The notes beneath the pieces are model-generated. The model worked only from the letters and a program-made list of their open reading frames with translations. It was not told the origin of the DNA and made no database searches. A program made the position numbers and the translations under genes. Positions 1 through 5,386 of a stretch of 6,985 nt of DNA are shown here, one piece after another (the first letter of the stretch is position 1; every line of letters begins with the position of its first letter). This DNA comes from Anaerolineae bacterium. Its GTDB lineage: Bacteria; Chloroflexota; Anaerolineae; Promineifilales; Promineifilaceae. Location: NCBI GenBank assembly GCA_028284105.1, contig JANQSK010000696.1, positions 1 to 6,985 on the forward strand, written 5' to 3'.

Positions 1-1165
1 CCAATGATTTAGACTCTGGTGCGTAATACCCAACGAAGACCGTTGCAAACATGCCCACTTCGGTAAAATCATCATAAAGATCTTCATTGGTGCGATCTAA
101 AATCTGTTTAGGACATGGACTCTGTAACAAACGCACAGAGCTACGCATAGCGGTGCGGATCATGGCCATGAGCAAAGCTGATGGCATCCCTTTGCCAGCC
201 ACATCTCCAACCGTAAACACCAAAGGTGCGTTGGGTTCCCCAATAAAATCGTAAAAATCACCACCGACCTCCAAGGCTGGCAAAGCAAAGGAGGCAATAT
301 CCAATTCCATTGAATCTGGCGAAGATTGGGGTAAAAGCTGAAGCTGCACATCACGGGCTAGCTCCATTTCTGTTTGTAACTTTGCGCGCTGTACACGCTG
401 CTCTTGAAGCAATGCGTTTTCAATGTGGACTTCGATGTTTTGGATGATAGCCTCAATGAGCTTAATGTCGGGAGACGTAAACTGTTGATCGATGCGATTG
501 ACTAACCCCACGACCCCTTTGATCTTGCCTTCAATTTTGATAGGGCACACCAAAATGCTTTGAATTTCATCCGGTAACGGCCGTGACCGATCATTATCAT
601 TGGACAAATAGCTGTTCGCCTCTTCAATGATAAGATCATACGCCCAGTCTACGTGCTCTTCGGACAAAAAATCAGTTGGTTTTTGCAGACGGTAAATTTT
701 TTGATGAGACAATTGGAGCCACGCAAAAACACCTTCGATATGAATCATTTGCGTAATCACTTGCAGCACAGAGTCTAACAAGTCTCCAATTTTGACTTGG
801 CTACGGGCAGAGCGCGTCACGTCATAAAGCGCTAGTAGTTGATCTTGCGTTTCGATGAGCTCAGAGGTTAATGCTTCAATTTCACCTTCAAATAAAATGA
901 GGTGAGAAATAAAATCGGCATCTGATTGAAGCCTTTTTTGATAAACAGGAGATGTTAATCCTGTAAGGACAAGACTGCCCAAGGTTAGCCCTCGAAGCTT
1001 GATAGGGGCTTCAAATTTATCCTTGCAACCTGAACCATTTTCTCCCCATTCAGCAACAGGTTGAGAAAACTCAGTGAGTTTGAATGAGGTAGCCCCAATC
1101 GTTAGCCAGGCGTTGGCCATAGCTTCAAACTTTGTTTTGTGGGCGGTGAAAATGGTGGTTAGCAT
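1..1165 (-). CDS. GAF-domain PP2C/SpoIIE-type serine/threonine phosphatase (3' end cut by window edge)
   Basis: I translated 388 codons from the ATG at 1165 leftwards without a stop; the gene leaves the window before its C-terminus. Residues 1-85 are unassigned, although 54-68 resemble the last strands of a GAF/PAS-like fold. Residues about 105-250 look like a GAF sensor domain, followed by a helical linker (to about 265) and the LARDVQLQLLP segment (269-279) typical of the junction to SpoIIE phosphatases. The catalytic part begins with EVGGDFYDF (metal-ligand Asp303 and Asp306) and GDVAGKGMPSALLMA (Asp321). The remaining PP2C motifs, roughly the last 100-130 residues, should lie beyond the edge. 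In the family such enzymes dephosphorylate an anti-sigma-factor antagonist (STAS) protein; no such partner is visible here. An in-frame TAA lies two codons upstream of the ATG, so this is the first possible ATG. There is no clear Shine-Dalgarno, and the gene starts 24 nt after the GT4 stop, suggesting operon expression. Confidence 0.9.
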   Translation of the reverse strand, partial: MLTTIFTAHKTKFEAMANAWLTIGATSFKLTEFSQPVAEWGENGSGCKDKFEAPIKLRGLTLGSLVLTGLTSPVYQKRLQSDADFISHLILFEGEIEALTSELIETQDQLLALYDVTRSARSQVKIGDLLDSVLQVITQMIHIEGVFAWLQLSHQKIYRLQKPTDFLSEEHVDWAYDLIIEEANSYLSNDNDRSRPLPDEIQSILVCPIKIEGKIKGVVGLVNRIDQQFTSPDIKLIEAIIQNIEVHIENALLQEQRVQRAKLQTEMELARDVQLQLLPQSSPDSMELDIASFALPALEVGGDFYDFIGEPNAPLVFTVGDVAGKGMPSALLMAMIRTAMRSSVRLLQSPCPKQILDRTNEDLYDDFTEVGMFATVFVGYYAPESKSL

Positions 1166-1189
1166 AATTTACCAAGAAATTGATTGAGC

Positions 1190-2392
1190 TTAATTAGTGA
1201 TCAGCGTCATCATGTGGAGGAGATACCAATCTACAACATCACTAATCGGCAGCCCTTTGGAGGCTAAGAAGTTTTTCATGCCTAGTTCCTGACGATGTTC
1301 ATGGTTATCAATGATGCGTGCGATCGCGCCCGCCAAACTTTCTGGGTTATTGGGCTCAAAAAACTCCCCGTCGTACCCTTCTTCTTTAATTACTTCAGCA
1401 AAGTCACCGATGTTGGGTAAAACGGCAGGTTTGCCATAGTCGCCTGCTTGATGCAAAACGCCAGAGCTGCCTGTCGTGCTCGTGTACGGAAAGACCACAA
1501 CGGCCGCTTCGCTAAAGATTCTCGGCACGTCTTCTTCTGCCACATATCCAGTAAATCGAATGTTTGGTACATGGGTGTAGATTTGTTCAACCGTTTCTAA
1601 ATATTCCGGGGCATTTGGGCTGTTGCTTCCTGCGATGACGAGTTCTAATGGAGAACGGCCGTTTTCAGCCAACATCTCAAACGCCTCAACAAGAGGCTCT
1701 ACTTTTTTGTACGTGCCAAACTTGCCAAACGTCATAATTTGCATCGGGCCATCCGGTAAATCAAAGCTTGGCATATCGACCGAATCATCAAAAGAGCCAT
1801 GCGGTGCCAGCACGATATTGGGTGTGCCATATTTCTTTTCCAAGATTTCGACATACTTTGGAATGGTGAGGGCCACCATATCAGCCATCAAGATAAAGCG
1901 GGTTGTGATAGTGCCCGCCAGGCGGATGATCTTTTCCACAATTGGACTTTGGTTAAAGCCTGCGCTTTTTAGATCCACCGTTTCCATAATGTTGTGTAAA
2001 AGAACAACACTTTTGAAGCCAGCCATCTTGAGAAGCATTGGGGTTAATAGACCCAACGTGGCGGCTATTTTTTTATCGCCAAATGAAGCGAACTGAATAT
2101 TAAACAGCACGATGTCTGGATTCACTTCCCTAACTTGTTTCAAAATAGAGATGGGATTTTGAAGGCTGTTAAACTCCCAGCACGGAATCGTTTTAACAGG
2201 CACGCCTTCAATCGAGCTGTCTTCAACATCAGCATATGTTTCACCTTCAGGAAGATGATCAACTAAGAGGAAGAGTTCGCTCACCTCCGGTTTTTGCCGT
2301 AAAAAGCGAACAAAGTGATAAGCATATTCATTGAGTGAGCTTTTGCTTGGTGGGTGTGCAGTCACCATTGCAATTCGAATTTTTTTATGCAT
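1190..2392 (-). CDS. GT4-family (GT-B fold) glycosyltransferase
   Basis: This 400-residue protein has the layout of a retaining GT-B glycosyltransferase. The N-terminal Rossmann half starts KIRIAMVTAHPPSKSSLNEYA, as in many GT4 enzymes where a Pro-rich loop follows strand 1. The C-terminal half has MTFGKFGTYKKVEPLVEAF (about 220-238), LELVIAGS (about 249-256), the FTGYV strand (about 280) and the nucleotide-sugar-binding segment TTGSSGVLHQAGDYGKPAV (about 306-324). The usual E-x7-E pair of GT4 is replaced by polar residues there, as in subfamilies carrying an SGV motif. No membrane anchor is evident. An ATG at 2410 would add six residues (MICGGV), but the ATG at 2392 gives the normal family N-terminus and overlaps the upstream GT2 stop by 8 nt (ATGCATAA), a translational-coupling arrangement. 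Donor and acceptor cannot be told from sequence; the adjacent GT2 suggests glycolipid or polysaccharide assembly. Confidence 0.88.
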   Translation of the reverse strand: MHKKIRIAMVTAHPPSKSSLNEYAYHFVRFLRQKPEVSELFLLVDHLPEGETYADVEDSSIEGVPVKTIPCWEFNSLQNPISILKQVREVNPDIVLFNIQFASFGDKKIAATLGLLTPMLLKMAGFKSVVLLHNIMETVDLKSAGFNQSPIVEKIIRLAGTITTRFILMADMVALTIPKYVEILEKKYGTPNIVLAPHGSFDDSVDMPSFDLPDGPMQIMTFGKFGTYKKVEPLVEAFEMLAENGRSPLELVIAGSNSPNAPEYLETVEQIYTHVPNIRFTGYVAEEDVPRIFSEAAVVVFPYTSTTGSSGVLHQAGDYGKPAVLPNIGDFAEVIKEEGYDGEFFEPNNPESLAGAIARIIDNHEHRQELGMKNFLASKGLPISDVVDWYLLHMMTLITN

Positions 2393-3149
2393 AACGCCCC
2401 CGCAAATCATTCAGTTTAATTTTCATTAAATCACGTAAGAAGCGTTGAACCTCTTTGCGTGTGTCAACCTTTGAGCCAGGTGAGTCCACCCAGCGCACAG
2501 GCACTTCAGCCACCTTGTAACCAAACTTGGTGGCCAAATACAATATTTCTAAGTCGAAGGAGAACCCCATGATGGTTTGGGTTTTATGGAGATGTTGAGC
2601 CGCTTCTTGGGTGTACATCTTGAATCCACACTGGGTGTCGCGCACCGGTATGCGGAAGATGTTCTTCACAATCCAGCGTAACCCACCACTTAACACCCGA
2701 CGCAACAGTGATTTGTTGGATTCACCTGATTCGTTCAATGCTCTAGAACCAACGGCGACATCAAAATCGGCCGTTTCTAATTTCTTGAGCAGATTTGAAA
2801 TTTCTTCGATAGGTGTGGAGTTGTCCGCATCTGCGAAAAGAACATACTGTCCTTCTGCAGCTAACATACCTCTTTGAACAGCACTGCCTTTGCCGCCATT
2901 CTTGCTGGCTTTAAGAAGCTTTAAATTGGCAAAGTTTAATTCTTCAACGAGTTGGGGCGTGGAATCTTTGGAGCCATCATCAGCAATAATCAATTCCCAT
3001 TCAAATCCCAAATCAGACACGTGTGAGGCGATAGCACCAATTGTCGGGATGATTCTTTCCTCTTCGTTATATGTTGGAATGATGATTGAGAGATATAAAT
3101 TTTTTGAGTTAGGCGTGCTTTTCCAACTTTCATAATTTGGATAAGGCAT
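2385..3149 (-). CDS. GT2-family polyprenyl/dolichyl-phosphate glycosyltransferase (ALG5/DPM1-like)
   Basis: This 254-residue GT-A fold enzyme shows SIIIPTYNEEERI (about 21-33), the nucleotide-binding ADDGSKDST (about 56-64), NGGKGSAVQRGM (about 84-95), the metal-binding FADADNSTP (about 105-113), AVGSRAL (about 132-138), RDTQCGFKMYT (about 170-180) and GFSFDLEIL (about 195-203). DTQCGFK and the FADAD motif match the ALG5-like dolichyl/undecaprenyl-phosphate glucosyltransferase branch more than the processive GT2 synthases. The family transfers a sugar from a nucleotide donor to a polyprenyl phosphate at the inner membrane face. No transmembrane anchor is present, so it is probably peripheral. 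The ATG at 3149 is preferred over the one at 3161 because GGAG sits 6 nt upstream of it. It is the first gene of the leftward operon. The exact sugar is not determinable. Confidence 0.9.
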   Translation of the reverse strand: MPYPNYESWKSTPNSKNLYLSIIIPTYNEEERIIPTIGAIASHVSDLGFEWELIIADDGSKDSTPQLVEELNFANLKLLKASKNGGKGSAVQRGMLAAEGQYVLFADADNSTPIEEISNLLKKLETADFDVAVGSRALNESGESNKSLLRRVLSGGLRWIVKNIFRIPVRDTQCGFKMYTQEAAQHLHKTQTIMGFSFDLEILYLATKFGYKVAEVPVRWVDSPGSKVDTRKEVQRFLRDLMKIKLNDLRGRYA

Positions 3150-3155
3150 GATTGT

Positions 3156-3159
3156 CTCC
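3156..3159 (-). promoter_or_regulatory. Shine-Dalgarno that decides the GT2 start
   Basis: On the minus strand GGAG precedes the ATG at 3149 with a 6-nt spacer (ACAATC). It lies inside the first codons of the alternative ATG at 3161, which has no purine-rich element of its own. This favours the shorter 254-residue protein. Confidence 0.6.
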
Positions 3160-3173
3160 ATTTGTTATTTAAC

Positions 3174-3195
3174 TCTAGGGATTGGCCCCCCTAGA
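3174..3195. repeat. 7-bp perfect inverted repeat in the GT operon leader
   Basis: TCTAGGG (3174-3180) and CCCTAGA (3189-3195) are exact reverse complements separated by 8 nt. The element ends about 14 nt before the GT2 Shine-Dalgarno, so it could be an mRNA leader hairpin or a protein-binding dyad. It has no T-tract and is not an intrinsic terminator. Confidence 0.5.
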
Positions 3196-3228
3196 AAATT
3201 GCAATTGACTCAACATCGCAATTTACAA

Positions 3229-3258
3229 AGTATTTGTTTAATGCTGCGACCCTTTCAA
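3229..3258 (-). promoter_or_regulatory. Candidate sigma-70-type promoter for the GT2-GT4-phosphatase operon
   Basis: Read on the minus strand, TTGAAA (3258-3253) is followed after 18 nt by AATACT (3234-3229), matching 5/6 and 4/6 of the sigma-70 consensus. Transcription would begin near 3222, leaving a leader of about 70 nt that contains the 3174-3195 dyad. A TATAAT hexamer also exists on the minus strand at 3351-3346 but has no acceptable -35 partner. The assignment rests on hexamer matching only. Confidence 0.3.
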
Positions 3259-3394
3259 GAATTGCAACACGATTTGATTATTAGGGATGAGGGTGTGGGG
3301 CAAAATATTTCTACAGTACCAAACAGCGTGAAGGCACCGTAAATTATTATAATTCGGGGCACAGTTTATTATTTATGTAAACAAAAACGGTGAT

Positions 3395-3412
3395 TTAGAA
3401 GCGCGTTTCTAA
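3395..3412. repeat. Inverted repeat TTAGAA-n6-TTCTAA upstream of the first response regulator
   Basis: TTAGAA (3395-3400) and TTCTAA (3407-3412) are exact reverse complements around a GC-rich spacer (GCGCGT). The element sits about 120 bp upstream of the regulator start. It could be an operator dyad, but a 6-bp arm can arise by chance. Confidence 0.35.
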
Positions 3413-3451
3413 GAAGATGACCCTTAATTTACACAAAATTCTGACAGTAAT

Positions 3452-3471
3452 TCTGTTCTTGTATCAACAGA
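3452..3471. repeat. Inverted repeat TCTGTT-n8-AACAGA in the leader of the first response regulator
   Basis: TCTGTT (3452-3457) and AACAGA (3466-3471) are exact reverse complements 8 nt apart, about 60 bp upstream of the ATG. It is adjacent to a CTGACAG sequence (3441-3447) that recurs upstream of the secreted-protein gene (5294-5300). Possible operator; unproven. Confidence 0.35.
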
Positions 3472-3531
3472 TCGTAAATTTTGGCTGGCAGGACGGATGG
3501 ATTCTTGATTTATAAGAATGAGTGTATTAGT

Positions 3532-4266
3532 ATGGTGCCTATGTTGCGCCAAACCACAGAAGATGATGAACAAATTATTCTAATCGTTGATGATAGTCCC
3601 TATATTGTACAAGCAGTCGAACATACGTTACGGCCAGAAGGATTTAAAGTTCGTACAGCGCTATCAAGTGAAGAGGCATTGCTGAATATTCAGAAAAATG
3701 GACTGCCGCATTTAGCGCTTGTAGATCTTAATATGCCAGGAATTGATGGGTTTCAACTTTGTGAGTCGATTCATGAATATAGTGACCTCCCTATCATTAT
3801 GTTAACTGCTATTGATGATGAGGCTACGGTGGTCCATGGATTAGATAATTTTGCCGAAGATTACATCATTAAACCTTTCCGTGCGGCGGAACTTGTTGCA
3901 CGTATCAAGCGTGTGCTACGAAGAATGGGAGATTTTGCGTATCGGTTAGAGCCTGTTGTGTTTATTGATGATAATTTGCAAATTGATTTTCCAAATCGGC
4001 AAGCGATTGTAAAACAAAAGCAAGTTCAGTTGACGCCAACCGAAACAAAGCTGCTTTATATCTTGATTCGGAATGCGGGTCGAACGGTGACAAACAACTT
4101 TTTGTTGCGTCGCGTGTGGCCCAACGATGATGCCTTTGAAGATCGTCTTCATACTCATATTTACCGATTGCGTCGCAAGATTGAAGAATCCCCAAAGAAC
4201 CCTCATTACGTCATATCAGAGTGGGGCACAGGCTATACCTTTATTGCCAACAAAAACACAAAATAA
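3532..4266 (+). CDS. OmpR/PhoB-type two-component response regulator (paralogue 1)
   Basis: This 244-residue protein has an N-terminal receiver domain and a C-terminal winged-helix DNA-binding domain. The receiver (about 15-128) carries acidic Asp20/Asp21, the phospho-acceptor Asp65 in VDLNMPGIDGF, Thr92 and Lys114 in IIKPF, so it should be phosphorylatable. The usual GADDY loop reads FAEDY. The effector domain begins with the beta platform FIDDNLQIDFPNR, then LTPTETKLLYIL, the recognition-helix segment RLHTHIYRLRRKIEE and the wing WGTGYTF. The ATG at 3532 gives an N-terminus comparable to paralogue 2. A TTG at 3481 would add 17 unlike residues, and an ATG at 3541 is also possible; the ribosome-binding site is weak (GAG 9 nt upstream). 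No histidine kinase lies next to it, so its partner is encoded elsewhere. It is followed by an intrinsic terminator, so it is probably a single-gene transcript. Confidence 0.92.
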   Translation: MVPMLRQTTEDDEQIILIVDDSPYIVQAVEHTLRPEGFKVRTALSSEEALLNIQKNGLPHLALVDLNMPGIDGFQLCESIHEYSDLPIIMLTAIDDEATVVHGLDNFAEDYIIKPFRAAELVARIKRVLRRMGDFAYRLEPVVFIDDNLQIDFPNRQAIVKQKQVQLTPTETKLLYILIRNAGRTVTNNFLLRRVWPNDDAFEDRLHTHIYRLRRKIEESPKNPHYVISEWGTGYTFIANKNTK

Positions 4267-4297
4267 TCTTCTTACCCCAAAATTTATTCTTTTGATT

Positions 4298-4329
4298 AAA
4301 GAGCTACTTACATGTGAGTGGCTTTTTTT
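4298..4329 (+). terminator. Rho-independent terminator after response regulator 1
   Basis: AGCTACTTACA and TGTGAGTGGCT (4302-4323) pair along their full length with two G-T wobbles, leaving a stem of about 9 bp around a small loop. Seven T residues (4323-4329) follow directly, and A residues upstream can extend the stem. It starts about 35 nt after the stop codon. Confidence 0.8.
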
Positions 4330-4401
4330 ATTTAAACAATCTGCTAAGTAAAGATTCTACGTAGGCAAATATTGAATTCACGATTTGTTTACTCTTGCTG
4401 G

Positions 4402-4436
4402 AGTACCAAAACGGCCGTTTTTCGCCGATGGGTACT
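4402..4436. promoter_or_regulatory. Nested dyad upstream of response regulator 2 with a 14-bp AAAACGGCCGTTTT palindrome
   Basis: AGTACC (4402-4407) and GGTACT (4431-4436) are exact reverse complements. They enclose a perfect 14-bp palindrome (4408-4421), the longest copy of the dispersed ACGGCCGT motif in the window. An alternative fold pairs CGGC (4412-4415) with GCCG (4424-4427) inside the same outer arms. The element ends about 60 bp before the regulator start, where an operator or promoter-proximal site is expected. TACTAT at 4433-4438 is a passable -10 without a -35 partner. Function is inferred only from position and symmetry. Confidence 0.45.
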
Positions 4437-4485
4437 ATTTTCATTTTGAGCCCCGTTCATAGACTGAAACATTGAAATCTAATTC

Positions 4486-4490
4486 GGGAG
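4486..4490 (+). promoter_or_regulatory. Shine-Dalgarno of response regulator 2
   Basis: GGGAG lies 7 nt before the ATG at 4498, the clearest ribosome-binding site in the window. It fixes the start codon and contrasts with the weak site of paralogue 1. Confidence 0.7.
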
Positions 4491-4497
4491 TCAAATT

Positions 4498-5217
4498 ATG
4501 GTACGGGAGCTACCACCTGAAATCCAACAAATCTTTGTGATCGAAGACGATGCAGTCTTGCTTAAAGCGATAAAACAACTGCTCACAGATGAAGGATATT
4601 CTGTCAAAACGGCCGTTTCTGGTGAAGACGCCATGCGGGTTGTCAAACGGCATGGATTGCCACATCTCATGATTGTTGATCTTAACCTGCCCGGAATGGA
4701 TGGGTTTGAATTTGTGCGGACGGTGCAGCAGTTTAGTGACGTCCCCGCAATTATGATAACGGCCGTAAATGATGAACAAATCATTGCTTCGGGGCTTGAT
4801 GATTGTCTTGAAGATTATGTGGTTAAGCCATTTCGGTCGAGTGAACTGCTTTCAAGAATAAAGCGTGTGCTTCGGCGTGTTGATAATTTTGGATACGCTA
4901 ACGATCCAATTATTTTCATAGATCTCGATCTGCAAATTGATCTACCCAACCGCACTGCCTACATTGATGAGCAGCCCATTTCTCTTTCTCCCACCGAAAC
5001 CAAGCTTTTACATATTTTAATGAATCACGCCGAACGAACGGTGAGTTACGAATTTTTGCTTAGCCGAATTTGGCCGAGAGAAAAAGCCATTGAGGAGCGA
5101 TTACACACCAATGTTTATCGACTCCGTAAAAAGTTAGAACAGAATCCCAAAAAGCCGAAATATATTCGTTCCAACTGGGGAACGGGATATATGTTCTGCT
5201 GGGGGAATAGTGGGTGA
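4498..5217 (+). CDS. OmpR/PhoB-type two-component response regulator (paralogue 2)
   Basis: This 239-residue protein has the same two-domain layout as the preceding regulator. The receiver has Asp17/Asp18 in the acidic pocket, phospho-acceptor Asp61 in VDLNLPGMDGF, Thr88 and Lys110 in VVKPF. The loop that is usually GADDY reads CLEDY, a departure shared in kind with paralogue 1. The DNA-binding domain runs from FIDLDLQIDLPNR through LSPTETKLLHIL and ERLHTNVYRLRKKLE to the wing WGTGYMF. By manual alignment the two regulators are about half identical over about 228 positions, with the C-terminal domain the better conserved half. This indicates an old tandem duplication and possibly similar DNA targets. 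The gene is separated from paralogue 1 by a terminator and has its own Shine-Dalgarno. No kinase gene is adjacent. Two copies of ACGGCCGT lie in its coding sequence, whereas paralogue 1 has none. Confidence 0.93.
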   Translation: MVRELPPEIQQIFVIEDDAVLLKAIKQLLTDEGYSVKTAVSGEDAMRVVKRHGLPHLMIVDLNLPGMDGFEFVRTVQQFSDVPAIMITAVNDEQIIASGLDDCLEDYVVKPFRSSELLSRIKRVLRRVDNFGYANDPIIFIDLDLQIDLPNRTAYIDEQPISLSPTETKLLHILMNHAERTVSYEFLLSRIWPREKAIEERLHTNVYRLRKKLEQNPKKPKYIRSNWGTGYMFCWGNSG

Positions 5218-5243
5218 TGAACCAGCGTGACAGGCTGGGTTCA
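5218..5243 (+). terminator. Stable hairpin directly after the response regulator 2 stop (no T-tract)
   Basis: TGAACCAGC (5218-5226) pairs with GCTGGGTTCA (5234-5243) through 9 bp with one bulged G and a 7-nt loop. It begins at the base after the stop codon. No run of T follows, so it is not a canonical intrinsic terminator; it may be a 3'-end stabilising or attenuating structure. Typed as terminator for lack of a better class. Confidence 0.35.
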
Positions 5244-5283
5244 GAAATAGAAACACCCCTACTCATGAGCCATTTCCATAGAA

Positions 5284-5317
5284 GTCAGAATTGCTGACAG
5301 AACTTGTTCATAGAGTG
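5284..5317 (+). promoter_or_regulatory. Possible control region of the secreted-protein gene
   Basis: GTCAG-n5-CTGAC (5284-5298) is a short dyad. GTTCATAGAGTG (5306-5317) matches GTTCATAGACTG upstream of response regulator 2 (4455-4466) at 11 of 12 positions. CTGACAG (5294-5300) also recurs upstream of response regulator 1 (3441-3447). These shared words could be binding sites common to the three rightward genes. No good -35/-10 pair was found. Confidence 0.25.
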
Positions 5318-5386
5318 TCGAGCTGATGGCGACAAGGGCGCTTTACGTCTGTTCGCTTTACTGTCATTTAAAGAGGATTTTTTATT

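Larger units (their letters stand above)
3150..3531. other. Divergent intergenic region between the GT operon and the first response regulator
   Basis: I see no convincing gene in these roughly 380 bp. A plus-strand frame from 3148 to 3342 is open, but its product looks like no known protein and starts inside the GT2 gene on the other strand. The region holds three inverted repeats (3174-3195, 3395-3412, 3452-3471) and repeated AATTGC/GCAATT hexamers (3197-3206, 3218-3223, 3260-3265). It also has an AT-rich core with TATAAT on both strands (3346-3353). A leftward promoter candidate is listed separately; no rightward promoter with two good hexamers could be identified for the response-regulator gene. 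Confidence 0.6.

Noticed and set aside
1320..1327. One GCGATCGC octamer (cyanobacterial HIP1)
   Set aside because: A single copy in 7 kb inside the GT4 gene is not the density seen in HIP1-rich cyanobacteria; it does not support a cyanobacterial origin.
1623..2096. 157-codon plus-strand frame inside the GT4 gene
   Set aside because: It is antisense to a well-supported glycosyltransferase whose motifs are intact; the frame is a by-product of its codon use.
3148..3342. Open plus-strand frame of 64 codons in the divergent intergenic region
   Set aside because: It starts within the GT2 gene on the opposite strand, has no ribosome-binding site and its product has no protein-like pattern; it overlaps the expected leftward promoter.
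3346..3353. TATAAT on both strands as a divergent promoter pair
   Set aside because: Neither strand has a reasonable -35 hexamer at 16-18 nt and there is no extended -10; the sequence is simply AT-rich.
3481..3531. TTG-initiated N-terminal extension of response regulator 1
   Set aside because: The 17 added residues have no counterpart in the paralogue, and the receiver domain begins normally after the ATG at 3532.
4498..5217. Response regulator 2 as a degenerate copy or pseudogene
   Set aside because: All phosphorylation residues and the full winged-helix domain are intact, with a strong ribosome-binding site.
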